In this document: piece by piece, positions 1-6,215 of the stretch
Numbering within the stretch: the first letter of the stretch is position 1
Layout: every line of letters begins with the position of its first letter
Assembly (NCBI GenBank): GCA_017616575.1
Contig: JAFZXW010000234.1
Coordinates: 1 to 9,000 of the forward strand
From: Candidatus Methanomethylophilaceae archaeon
GTDB taxonomy: Archaea > Thermoplasmatota > Thermoplasmata > Methanomassiliicoccales > Methanomethylophilaceae
Length of the DNA: 9,000 nucleotides
Direction: 5' to 3'
The notes under the pieces: model-generated
What the model was told of the DNA's origin: nothing
Databases searched by the model: none
Seen by the model: the letters and a program-made list of their open reading frames with translations, nothing else
Position numbers and translations under genes: made by a program

Positions 1-98
1 AAAACAAGACAATCTATGCGAAAAATAGGAGTTAACGGGTTTAAGTCAGGGGGTGTTGAATCTCAGACGTCGCGCATGAGCTTGGAACCCTGTAAGAC

Positions 99-106
99 TA
101 TTTATC
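99..106 (+). promoter_or_regulatory. Archaeal TATA box for the family 2 glycosyltransferase gene
   Basis: The AT-rich octamer TATTTATC stands out in GC-rich DNA. Its centre is about 31 bases before the ATG at 134. With the usual archaeal spacing of about 26-27 bases from box centre to transcript start, transcription would begin near 129-130, giving a leader of only a few bases. No Shine-Dalgarno sequence is visible before the ATG, which agrees with a leaderless or nearly leaderless message. The remaining bases 1-98 contain nothing I can identify. Confidence 0.55.
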
Positions 107-133
107 ATAGTAAACACTGCGACGCACGGTCTG

Positions 134-1012
134 ATGGATGTAACCGTGGGGATATGCGCATACAACGAGGCGCAAAACATAGAGAGGAGCATCCGCTCCG
201 TCTACGCCCAGAACACGCACGGCGCCGATGTGAAGGAGGTCATAGTCGTATCCAGCGGCAGCACCGACGGCACGGACGACATCGTCAGGTCGCTCCAGAA
301 GGAGCACGGGAACATAGTGCTCATACGCCAGGAGAAGAGGGAAGGGAAGAACTCCGCCATCAACGCCTACCTGGACGCGAAGAGCTGCGAGATCGTCGTC
401 ATGCTGAACGCGGACAACGTCCTGGGCACGGAGGACTCCCTCTGGAACCTCGTCAAGCCCTTCGAGGACGAGAAGATGGGCATGGTGGGCGGCCACCCGG
501 TCCCGACCAACGGGAAGGAGGACAAGGTCGGATTCGCGGTCAACATGCTCTGGAGCATGCACCACCACGTGGCGATGGTGTACCCGAAGATAGGGGAGCT
601 GGTGGCCTTCCGCGACATCGGGACCCGTCTGACCGTGGAGCAGCAGTCGGACGAGGACATCATCAGGATGTCCTTGGAAAAGGCGGGGTACAAATGCGCG
701 TACGCCCCCGACGCCATCGTCCTGAACCGCGGGCCGGAAACGGAGGAGGACTTCCTCAAGCAGAGGATACGCGTCAACATCGGCGAATGCACGATGAAGG
801 ACAAGTACGACTACGACATCCCCACCTGGAACCGGAGATACCTTCTGAAAGCGGCCGCCGGCACCGTCCGCGACCTCGGTTTCCACCCCTTCAAGATGCT
901 TTACACCATCAGGCTGGAGACGAAGGCCCGCAACGAGGCCAAGAGGCACGTGGCCGAGGGGAAGCACGACATGAACATCTGGGACCCAGTCAGCACGACG
1001 AAGAGGCTTTGA
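134..1012 (+). CDS. Glycosyltransferase family 2 protein (soluble, GT-A fold)
   Basis: This 292-residue protein probably transfers a sugar from a nucleotide-activated donor to a glycan or lipid acceptor on the cytoplasmic side. Seen: the nucleotide-binding CAYNEAQNI stretch (residues 8-16), SSGSTDGT (40-47) where many relatives have DDGSTDGT, a GK..A.N element (71-77), NADN (92-95) at the usual DxD metal-binding site, a VGGHPVPTN block (118-126), HHH (143-145) followed by PKIGE..AFR, an ED pair (174-175) and QRIR (210-213). There is no signal peptide or clear membrane segment. The ATG at 134 opens directly onto the first beta strand and sits just below a TATA box, so I prefer it to longer in-frame options. 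The gene ends in TGA one base from the stop of the convergent nucleotidyltransferase gene. Acceptor and donor cannot be told from sequence. Confidence 0.9.
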   Translation: MDVTVGICAYNEAQNIERSIRSVYAQNTHGADVKEVIVVSSGSTDGTDDIVRSLQKEHGNIVLIRQEKREGKNSAINAYLDAKSCEIVVMLNADNVLGTEDSLWNLVKPFEDEKMGMVGGHPVPTNGKEDKVGFAVNMLWSMHHHVAMVYPKIGELVAFRDIGTRLTVEQQSDEDIIRMSLEKAGYKCAYAPDAIVLNRGPETEEDFLKQRIRVNIGECTMKDKYDYDIPTWNRRYLLKAAAGTVRDLGFHPFKMLYTIRLETKARNEAKRHVAEGKHDMNIWDPVSTTKRL

Positions 1013-1013
1013 A

Positions 1014-2039
1014 TCAGGTTTCTCGAAGCCTCAGTCCGTCGTCCCTGACCTCGCCTTGACCGATCACGGTGCCGTCTGCCAACACCGAATTCCTGACGAC
1101 GGCCCCGGGCATTATCTTGCATCCCATTCCGACGATGCTGTCCTCGATGACGGCCCCCTCCACGGTGCTACTTTCGAGGATCACCGCGCGCCTGATCCCG
1201 CATCCCCTGACGGTGGATCCGTCCATCAGCACGACCGACTCCAGATCCGATTCGAAGGTCGCGGCCCCGTCGCCGATGTATACGCCGGACAGGGTGCCGC
1301 CGCAGACGTCCCCCCGGACCTGGGAGCATTCCTCGACGAACAGCATGTTGGCCCTCATGTAGTCGGACGGGCGCCCCACGTCCATCCAGATGCCTTGGAC
1401 AGGGAACCCTGCGAGCCTTCCGCCCCTGGAAATGATCTCCGGGAAGAGATGTTTGGAGAAGTCGTAGAACGACCCCTCCGGAATCAAGGAAAGGACGCGG
1501 CGGTCCACGACGTACACCCCCGCGTTTATCATGTCGGAGAAGACCTCGTGAGGCCTCATCCCCTCCCTGAACTCGGAGACGAACCCGTCCCCGGTCACCC
1601 TGGCGACCCCGAACTCCCAGGGGTTCGGCACGGAAGCCAAGGCTATGGTCACGTCCGCGCCGGAGGAGAAATGGCGGGCGATCTGCCCTGTTATGTCAAT
1701 GTCCGCGAACACGTCGCCGTTAGCTGCAAGAAACACGGGGTCCAGGCGGCTTTCTAGGAGCTTCAGCGCCCCTCCGGTTCCCATCGGCGACTTCTCGTAG
1801 GAATAGACCAACCTCACGCCGAGGTCGGAGCCGTCTCCGAGTGCTTCAGAGATCATCTCCGGGCGGTACCCGCAGGCCAGGAATATCTCCTCAATCCCCG
1901 CGTCCGCCATGGACCTCAACAGGTACCAGATGCACGGCTTCCCGGCCACCGGCAGGACCGGCTTGGGACGGTTCTCGGTCAAGGGGCGGAGCCTGGTGCC
2001 CTGGCCCCCGACCATGACGACGGCCTGGCGGACCCTCAT
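1014..2039 (-). CDS. Sugar-1-phosphate nucleotidyltransferase with left-handed beta-helix C-terminus
   Basis: The 341-residue protein should condense an NTP with a sugar 1-phosphate to give an NDP-sugar for glycan synthesis. Seen: the Rossmann-like signature GGQGTRLRPLT (residues 11-21) with RPKP (24-27), NGD (108-110) at the metal/nucleotide site, NAGVYV (172-177) and WMDVGRPSDY (218-227), typical of mannose-1-phosphate guanylyltransferase and glucose-1-phosphate thymidylyltransferase relatives. Residues from about 240 to 325 show the hexapeptide-like periodicity of a left-handed beta-helix. The ATG at 2039-2037 overlaps the DUF89 stop as ATGA, and GGGAGGAG lies 9 bases upstream, so I reject a longer in-frame reading from 2123. 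Translational coupling to the DUF89 gene is likely. Base and sugar specificity (GDP-mannose, dTDP-glucose or UDP-glucose) cannot be assigned. The stop is TGA. Confidence 0.92.
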   Translation of the reverse strand: MRVRQAVVMVGGQGTRLRPLTENRPKPVLPVAGKPCIWYLLRSMADAGIEEIFLACGYRPEMISEALGDGSDLGVRLVYSYEKSPMGTGGALKLLESRLDPVFLAANGDVFADIDITGQIARHFSSGADVTIALASVPNPWEFGVARVTGDGFVSEFREGMRPHEVFSDMINAGVYVVDRRVLSLIPEGSFYDFSKHLFPEIISRGGRLAGFPVQGIWMDVGRPSDYMRANMLFVEECSQVRGDVCGGTLSGVYIGDGAATFESDLESVVLMDGSTVRGCGIRRAVILESSTVEGAVIEDSIVGMGCKIMPGAVVRNSVLADGTVIGQGEVRDDGLRLRET

Positions 2040-2929
2040 TCGCCCATTCTCCTCCCGTTGAGGACCGCGAACACCGCGTTCGTCCCCTGCGGCACGCCGA
2101 TGGAATCCGCCACGGGGATGCACTTGGCGCGGAGGATGTGGATTATCGGAATGGGGATCTGGATGTCGGAGACGGACTCGTAGTTGGCCATCCCCTTCAT
2201 GATTATCAGGTCGGAGACGAGGACCTCGGACACCAGCCCTTCCGGCATCGAGCCCCAGTCCACGCCTACGAAGAACTTGCCGGTGTCCAGCAGCTTGTCG
2301 AGGTCCATGGCGAGACCGGACCTCTCTGCGTCCTCCGCGGTCACGTCGCCGAGGATGCTCTTCCCGCGGACCACTCCAGTCACCTTCTTCCCTTTCTTAC
2401 GGAGCTCCCTTATCAATATCCTGTCCAGTTGCGACTCGCCGCAGTTGTCGAAGAAGAAGAGGATGCTCCTGGCCCCCATGATCAAAGACGAGATGACCTC
2501 CTTGTCGTACAAGCCCAGCCCTTCGGAGACCAGCCTGTCGAAGATGGGCTCGAACTCCTCCGGGTCGTCTATGGCCTGGGCGGCGGAGCCGAAATCCATG
2601 ATGTTGCCGACCGCCGACACTAGAAGCACGGCGTCCATCCGGTCCTCGGACGCGTCCACGTACGCCTGGGCGCAGGGCACGAGCCTGTCCGCCACGATGT
2701 CGGCGTTCGCCTTGATCTTCCTGTAAGGATCCTCGGTGGACAGCCTGGCGTAGCAGGCGGCGTGGACGGCGGTGGCCACCTCGACGGTGGTCTTGTCGGG
2801 ACTGATATTGGCGGCGAATGCCTTCAGCCCGGCCTCCACCGAAGCATAATCGTCGGAACGCCCGTCCAGCCTGGACTGGAACAGGACGCGCCTCATCAGA
2901 CATGGGACGCAATCAGCGTGTATCTTCAT
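2036..2929 (-). CDS. DUF89 / ARMT1-like damage-control phosphatase family protein
   Basis: The 297-residue protein has archaeal DUF89 features: an N-terminal CVPC knuckle (residues 7-10), GNIMDFG (108-114), DNCGE (161-165), RGKSILGDVT (188-197) and KGMANYE (245-251). Family members are metal-dependent phosphatases, several acting on sugar phosphates or other damaged phosphometabolites. The presumed metal ligands D161, N162 and D195 are all present. As I recall the family, the residue before the last Asp is often Asn, but here it is Gly194. The ATG at 2929 begins MKIHADC, the usual N-terminus, with AGGTG five bases upstream. The stop overlaps the start of the nucleotidyltransferase as ATGA, so the two are probably co-expressed. 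A plausible role is removing an unwanted sugar phosphate near nucleotide-sugar synthesis; the substrate is inference. Confidence 0.9.
   Translation of the reverse strand: MKIHADCVPCLMRRVLFQSRLDGRSDDYASVEAGLKAFAANISPDKTTVEVATAVHAACYARLSTEDPYRKIKANADIVADRLVPCAQAYVDASEDRMDAVLLVSAVGNIMDFGSAAQAIDDPEEFEPIFDRLVSEGLGLYDKEVISSLIMGARSILFFFDNCGESQLDRILIRELRKKGKKVTGVVRGKSILGDVTAEDAERSGLAMDLDKLLDTGKFFVGVDWGSMPEGLVSEVLVSDLIIMKGMANYESVSDIQIPIPIIHILRAKCIPVADSIGVPQGTNAVFAVLNGRRMGE
2049..2056 (-). promoter_or_regulatory. Ribosome-binding site of the nucleotidyltransferase gene
   Basis: GGGAGGAG on the minus strand lies inside the last codons of the DUF89 gene, 9 bases before the ATG at 2039-2037. It matches the archaeal anti-Shine-Dalgarno sequence and decides the start in favour of the ATGA-overlapping ATG. 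Confidence 0.75.
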
Positions 2930-3001
2930 CGTAGCACCTGCGCGTAGAACGCCTTACTCGGATATCAACCGTGCGTAGATACGGCCCGTGACGGAGCGGG
3001 C

Positions 3002-3008
3002 ATAAATA
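3002..3008 (-). promoter_or_regulatory. Candidate TATA box for the DUF89-nucleotidyltransferase operon
   Basis: On the minus strand this reads TATTTAT, the same core as the box before the glycosyltransferase gene at 99. A start site about 27 bases downstream, near 2978, would give a leader of roughly 50 bases ending in the AGGTG ribosome-binding site at 2939-2935. Assigned by composition and spacing only. Confidence 0.45.
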
Positions 3009-3122
3009 CGACGGTTTTCGATTGGGCTGAACCGGCCATCGACCTCATGCCTAAAAACGAATTCTTTATAGTCGCCGAAATACCAGGACGGCCGAGTCCG
3101 AACGATTAAAACGCGTACAGGT

Positions 3123-3143
3123 TCGATCGACCGAATCGATTCG
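3123..3143. repeat. Adjoining perfect palindromes (8 bp and 12 bp)
   Basis: TCGATCGA (3123-3130) is followed after one base by CGAATCGATTCG (3132-3143); both are perfect palindromes and share TCGA units. They lie between the two divergent promoters, about 115 bases above the DUF89 TATA box and about 145 bases above the zinc-ribbon TATA box. A binding site for a dimeric regulator is possible, but no regulator gene is nearby. Confidence 0.6.
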
Positions 3144-3285
3144 CATCATGGGAAGTGCGGGAAGGCACGAAACGGATTTTGTTGCCGTTCTGGTGGAAAG
3201 GAGATGATGAACGTCATCGACTTCCCGCAGGAGCGACGTTCCCAAGGCGGACGGCATCACCAAATTATGGGCCCGAACATCCCTC

Positions 3286-3293
3286 TTATATAT
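3286..3293 (+). promoter_or_regulatory. Archaeal TATA box for the zinc-ribbon/aEF-1beta operon
   Basis: TTATATAT, the best TATA box in the window, is centred near 3289. The expected start site 26 bases downstream falls on the ATG at 3315, so the transcript should be leaderless. This decides the zinc-ribbon start against the longer in-frame ATGs at 3204 and 3207. Confidence 0.75.
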
Positions 3294-3314
3294 GATGACC
3301 AATATCGCACGCGC

Positions 3315-3482
3315 ATGGCAGCCGACAAAATATGCTCTTCATGCGGTAAGAGGCTCGTCGGGCACGGCAACACCTTCTTCAAATGCCCCAAGTGCGGCGA
3401 ATACGAGATCGGAAGGTGCGACCAGTGCCGCGACCAGGGCGTTTCCTACGAATGCAAGAAATGCGGATTCATCGGACCGTGA
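3315..3482 (+). CDS. Small archaeal zinc-ribbon protein, putative RNA-binding
   Basis: This 55-residue protein is built of four CxxC knuckles: C7/C10, C24/C27, C35/C38 and C47/C50, enough for two zinc sites. It ends in CKKCGFIGP, the usual end of a widespread archaeal family of about 55-60 residues annotated as zinc-ribbon RNA-binding proteins. The molecular role is not firmly known. Family members are often found beside the aEF-1beta gene, as here, which points to a translation-linked function. The start at 3315 gives the normal family length and lies one promoter spacing below a TATA box. The next gene starts 9 bases after the TGA stop. A longer reading from 3204 would add 37 residues with no recognisable similarity. 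Confidence 0.92.
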   Translation: MAADKICSSCGKRLVGHGNTFFKCPKCGEYEIGRCDQCRDQGVSYECKKCGFIGP

Positions 3483-3491
3483 GGTGCTGAG

Positions 3492-3761
3492 ATGGGACAG
3501 ATCGTTGCAGGATACGACCTCATGCCCGAGAGCACCGACATCGACCTCGAGGCTATAATCAAGGACCTCCCCTCCGTCCTTCCCGCCGGCGTGAAGCTCC
3601 TTGAGACCAAGATCGCGCCCGTCGCCTTCGGACTCATGAAGATCAACGCCGGGTTCCTCATCGACGACTCGGACGAGTCCGTCGGAGGAAAGCTCGAGGA
3701 CGCCCTCCACTCCATCAACGGCATCGAGGGCGTCGAGTGCGTCTCCCAGACCGTCTACTGA
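3492..3761 (+). CDS. ef1b: Translation elongation factor aEF-1beta
   Basis: The 89-residue protein matches the archaeal EF-1beta family, the guanine-nucleotide exchange factor that recharges aEF-1alpha with GTP during elongation. It corresponds to the C-terminal exchange domain of eukaryotic eEF1B and has the normal archaeal length of about 88-90. Seen: an N-terminal MGQIVAGYDLMPES strand, KIAPVAFGLMKINAGFLIDD (residues 40-59) in the conserved central strand, and the closing INGIEGVECVSQTVY block (75-89). GAGGTG at 3481-3486, overlapping the stop of the zinc-ribbon gene, lies 5 bases before the ATG. This leadered start inside the operon contrasts with the leaderless first gene. The stop is TGA, followed by a strong hairpin. 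Confidence 0.96.
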   Translation: MGQIVAGYDLMPESTDIDLEAIIKDLPSVLPAGVKLLETKIAPVAFGLMKINAGFLIDDSDESVGGKLEDALHSINGIEGVECVSQTVY

Positions 3762-3771
3762 AACCCTATCA

Positions 3772-3790
3772 AAGGGGGCCCGTCCCCCTT
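3772..3790. terminator. Convergent hairpin terminator after aEF-1beta
   Basis: AAGGGGG (3772-3778) and CCCCCTT (3784-3790) form a perfect 7-bp stem with a 5-base loop, ten bases after the aEF-1beta stop. The opposing GT-C-like gene ends at 3790, so the hairpin fills the convergent gap. A T5 run at 3800-3804 follows on the plus strand, within the end of the opposing gene. Archaeal termination relies mainly on T-runs, so the hairpin may also act in mRNA 3' processing or stability. It may serve both directions. Confidence 0.6.
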
Positions 3791-5112
3791 CATCCTTCGT
3801 TTTTCTGATGGTAATGTCTCCACACCGTCTCCTTGAACAGCATCAGGGCGGCGATGGCTATCGACAGGTACAGCAGCGCCCCTCCCGCCACGTAATACAA
3901 ATCCATGACCGTGAAGGGGCCGAGGCTTGTCCTGAACGCCCTGAAGGCCTCCATCGCCGACTCCACGCTGAGAAGGTCGGTCCATGCCGCCAACGGAAGC
4001 AGCATGTCCGCGTTGGTCGGCGTCAAGAACACCACGGAGGCTATCGAAAGCACCCACCATGGGATCATATAGCGCCTGTCCTGCGCGGCAACGACGGCCA
4101 GGAACGGCACCAGGATGACCGCGTACTGGGGCGCCGGAGGGTACAGGAGGCAGATGAGCGCGATCGCGAAGCAGTACATCACCAGGTTCCGGTCGCAGTT
4201 GTCCCTGCCGGACTTGAACAGCCTGAACGAGAGGATGATCGACCCTGCCAGGGCGGCGATGTACACGGCCGCGCGGGAGAACGACTCCAACGAGTCCAGA
4301 AGCGTCCCGGAGGCAGACACGGAAACCCTGTCGAATATGAACTGGAAGCACCTGTCCACGTTGCCTTCGAGGATCTGCGGGAGGAACAGGGCCGCGGTCA
4401 TCGCCAGGAACCCGAGGGCCGACATGGCCACGCCCTTCAGGGCGTCCCTCTTGTCATCGCTCCGGACGAGCACGTACGACACCAGGCAGAAGATCATGAA
4501 CGCCGGGAAGAACTTGGCCCATACCGCGACGGAGAACGTCATCCCCGCCAGGAACAGGCGCCTGTCCATCAGGAGGACGACGGTGAGCACCATGAACAGC
4601 GCCGAGATCGTGTCGGGCATGCCGATGAACGACGTCACCCCGATGGAAAGGGGGCACAGGAAGGCCAGGGCGGTCGCCTTCACGGCCTTCTTCTCGTCCA
4701 TCAGGCGCTTGGACAGGATGTAAACGGAAAGCGCCAGCAGGACGTCGCACAGGATCAGCGGGAGCTTGATCACGTAGTTGAAGGCGACAGACGGGACCGT
4801 GGCGGACAGCCTGTAGCCGACGATGTCCTCGGTGAAGATGGCCTCGGCCACCCTCTCCGAAGTCTCCCCCAGGTCCAGGAGGAAGGTCTGGAAGACCCCT
4901 GACAGGGCAAGGACGTAACCCCAGACCGGGGCGTAGAAGTATCCCTCTATCCCGTACAGGCCCTCCCCCACCTGCAAGTTGCGAACGACCAGCGCCCAGT
5001 AGTCGAGGTCGTAAGGCAACGCTATCGGCGCCAGGGCCAGGCGGATCGCCACGCCGACGGCCAGGATGAGCGCCAACGGATGCCGGTCGACGAAGCCGCG
5101 GACGTCAGGCAC
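3790..5112 (-). CDS. Polytopic membrane protein, probable GT-C-type glycosyltransferase
   Basis: The 440-residue protein is strongly hydrophobic, with roughly ten or more predicted membrane segments from residue 12 to 426. After the first segment comes PYDLDYW (33-39), an acidic outward-facing loop like the catalytic Asp site of GT-C enzymes that use polyprenyl-phosphate sugars. Other family-like features are YFYAPVWGY (58-66), GMPDTI (164-169), WAKFFPAF (198-205) and PPAPQYAVILVPF (325-337), reminiscent of GT87/PIG-M-type mannosyltransferases. The predicted role is adding a sugar from dolichol-phosphate sugar to a glycan outside the membrane. The start is GTG at 5112, overlapping the upstream gene by 8 bases, with GGGGAGGA 5 bases upstream. 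The stop is TGA. GT-C assignment rests on topology and motifs, not on a confirmed family match. Confidence 0.75.
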   Translation of the reverse strand: MPDVRGFVDRHPLALILAVGVAIRLALAPIALPYDLDYWALVVRNLQVGEGLYGIEGYFYAPVWGYVLALSGVFQTFLLDLGETSERVAEAIFTEDIVGYRLSATVPSVAFNYVIKLPLILCDVLLALSVYILSKRLMDEKKAVKATALAFLCPLSIGVTSFIGMPDTISALFMVLTVVLLMDRRLFLAGMTFSVAVWAKFFPAFMIFCLVSYVLVRSDDKRDALKGVAMSALGFLAMTAALFLPQILEGNVDRCFQFIFDRVSVSASGTLLDSLESFSRAAVYIAALAGSIILSFRLFKSGRDNCDRNLVMYCFAIALICLLYPPAPQYAVILVPFLAVVAAQDRRYMIPWWVLSIASVVFLTPTNADMLLPLAAWTDLLSVESAMEAFRAFRTSLGPFTVMDLYYVAGGALLYLSIAIAALMLFKETVWRHYHQKNEG

Positions 5113-6097
5113 GGAAATCCTCCCCGTATCTCGCGTACGTGCCGCCGATGTAGATGTAGACGGAGTCGCCGCCTCCCATCTCCAGCTCCCCCGAGGCGTC
5201 GGTGGTCCCTTCGCGCACGGAGACCAGAGACGTCCCCAGGTTCACCCCTGCGCCGAGTATCTGCCCTAAATCGTCGAGCTGGTTCATGTCGAACCCGCCG
5301 CCCAGGACGCAGACCGCCCCTTTCCCGAGAGGCGTGAAAACTATGCTGGAGTACTCTCCGTCGCCGAACCCGAGGGCCAGGCCGCCGTCGGCCGGGATCG
5401 AGAACATCAGGCTCCCGCTCCTTATCGACAACGCATCGGTAAGGTCCGAGGAGGACCGGTCGGCGTCGCGGGGAGTGACGTTCACCTGCTTGCCGCCGAG
5501 GAAAAGCGCCTGCCCCCCATGCGTCTCGTGGAGGCCGGAGCCGTCCACGTAATAGCGGCCGATCTCGGAGCTCATCCAGAACAGCGTCCCGCCGGCCCTG
5601 ACCCATTCCAGGATAGGGTCGGAAGGACTGCCGGAATAGACCTCGGCGGGGAGGGCGTACGTCATCACCATCACGCCGTGGCCGTATGGATTGGACATGG
5701 TGCTTTCCAGATAATCGGACAACTCGGAGGGACCGCATTCGGACGCCCCGTGGAACCCCCTGATCGAGGCCAGCTTCGTGATCTGCTCCGCGTAGTACTC
5801 CTGCTCCAGGCCGTACGCGCGGCTCCCCTCGTACGCCTCGCGGTAGTACTCCTCGTGGGTCGGGTCGATATAGATGCGCAGGTCGTCGACCGCCGGGAGG
5901 CCCCCGTGGGACAAAACTACGACGGAATAAGGCTGGGACCCCGACGACTCCGCAGTGTAACGGCAAGTGCCGTCGGATATCTCCGCGTCCGCCCCGTAGG
6001 TGTACAGGCCCGGAACGTAGGCGACCAGGGCCCCCACGAGTATCAGCCCGCAAAGGGCCACCGACATCACGGCGACGGCGTCCGGTCTCCTCAGCAT
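5105..6097 (-). CDS. Membrane-anchored exported protein of unknown function
   Basis: I do not recognise a characterised family. The 330-residue protein begins MLRRPDAVAV and has one hydrophobic segment (about residues 9-28), so it is probably anchored with a large extracytoplasmic domain. The sequence after it is acidic and rich in Gly, Ser and Tyr. Residues 161-182 (ILEWVRAGG then LFWMSSEIGRYY) and 257-268 (LGKGAVCVLGGG) look like strand-turn elements of a flavodoxin- or class I amidotransferase-like fold, but I see no complete catalytic triad. GGAGG is 7 bases before the ATG at 6097, and a TATA box lies further up. Its end overlaps the GTG of the GT-C-like gene by 8 bases, suggesting the two act together in surface glycan assembly. 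That role is inference. The stop is TGA. Confidence 0.8.
   Translation of the reverse strand: MLRRPDAVAVMSVALCGLILVGALVAYVPGLYTYGADAEISDGTCRYTAESSGSQPYSVVVLSHGGLPAVDDLRIYIDPTHEEYYREAYEGSRAYGLEQEYYAEQITKLASIRGFHGASECGPSELSDYLESTMSNPYGHGVMVMTYALPAEVYSGSPSDPILEWVRAGGTLFWMSSEIGRYYVDGSGLHETHGGQALFLGGKQVNVTPRDADRSSSDLTDALSIRSGSLMFSIPADGGLALGFGDGEYSSIVFTPLGKGAVCVLGGGFDMNQLDDLGQILGAGVNLGTSLVSVREGTTDASGELEMGGGDSVYIYIGGTYARYGEDFRA
5118..5125 (-). promoter_or_regulatory. Ribosome-binding site deciding a GTG start
   Basis: GGGGAGGA on the minus strand is 5 bases before the GTG at 5112-5110, within the last codons of the upstream gene. It supports the GTG start and translational coupling of the two overlapping genes. 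Confidence 0.75.
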
Positions 6098-6157
6098 CGG
6101 CGAACCTCCATGGCCAGGGGCGAAGCCTCCAGCTCTCCCCCTTCCATGCCATTGGAG

Positions 6158-6165
6158 TAATAAAT
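6158..6165 (-). promoter_or_regulatory. Candidate TATA box for the exported-protein/GT-C operon
   Basis: The minus strand reads ATTTATTA here. A start site about 27 bases downstream, near 6134, gives a leader of about 37 bases carrying the GGAGG at 6109-6105. Assigned by spacing and composition. Confidence 0.5.
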
Positions 6166-6187
6166 GGTATCGTATTGCGGAAAATGG

Positions 6188-6193
6188 TTATAG
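6188..6193 (+). promoter_or_regulatory. Candidate TATA box for the CDP-alcohol phosphatidyltransferase-like gene
   Basis: TTATAG centred near 6190 predicts transcription from about 6216, where a GTG opens the frame. No Shine-Dalgarno sequence precedes that GTG, so a leaderless message is likely. The box is some 30 bases from the divergent minus-strand TATA box, making a compact two-way promoter. Confidence 0.5.
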
Positions 6194-6215
6194 GGCGTAC
6201 TGCCTAGGGCGGGAC

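Larger units (their letters stand above)
2930..3314. other. Intergenic region between the DUF89 operon and the zinc-ribbon/aEF-1beta operon
   Basis: This 385-base gap separates divergent operons and holds both promoters. I see no convincing gene. Short open frames exist on both strands, including an in-frame upstream extension of the zinc-ribbon gene from ATG 3204 behind AAAGGAG, but they resemble no protein I know. Other visible elements are a plus-strand TTTATA at 3065-3070, adjoining palindromes at 3123-3143, and several short possible stems (GGAC/GTCC near 3087, GTGC/GCAC near 3155-3168, AACGG/CCGTT at 3171-3189). The region is less GC-rich than its flanks. It could hold an unrecognised small RNA or operator sites; I cannot show either. 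Confidence 0.6.

Noticed and set aside
16..1059. Long open frame overlapping the glycosyltransferase gene in another frame
   Set aside because: Its product is Arg/Gly/His-rich low-complexity sequence typical of a GC-rich shadow; the glycosyltransferase frame has the recognisable motifs.
2397..2912. Second minus-strand frame inside the DUF89 gene
   Set aside because: Arg- and Gly-rich shadow product; the DUF89 frame explains the DNA.
3115..3145. tRNA T-arm-like GGTTCGATC sequence
   Set aside because: The flanking bases do not form the 5-bp T stem and no acceptor or anticodon arms can be built around it.
3204..3300. C/D-box small RNA suggested by two ATGATGA (C-box-like) sequences
   Set aside because: No CTGA D or D' boxes occur at suitable spacing, and the ATGATGA copies are too far apart for an archaeal C/D RNA.
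3066..3302. Minus-strand 78-residue frame in the intergenic gap
   Set aside because: No family resemblance, no ribosome-binding site that I could identify, and it covers the zinc-ribbon promoter.
5022..6152. 376-residue minus-strand frame overlapping the exported-protein gene
   Set aside because: Arg/Gly-rich shadow; the other frame has an N-terminal hydrophobic anchor, a good ribosome-binding site and coherent composition.
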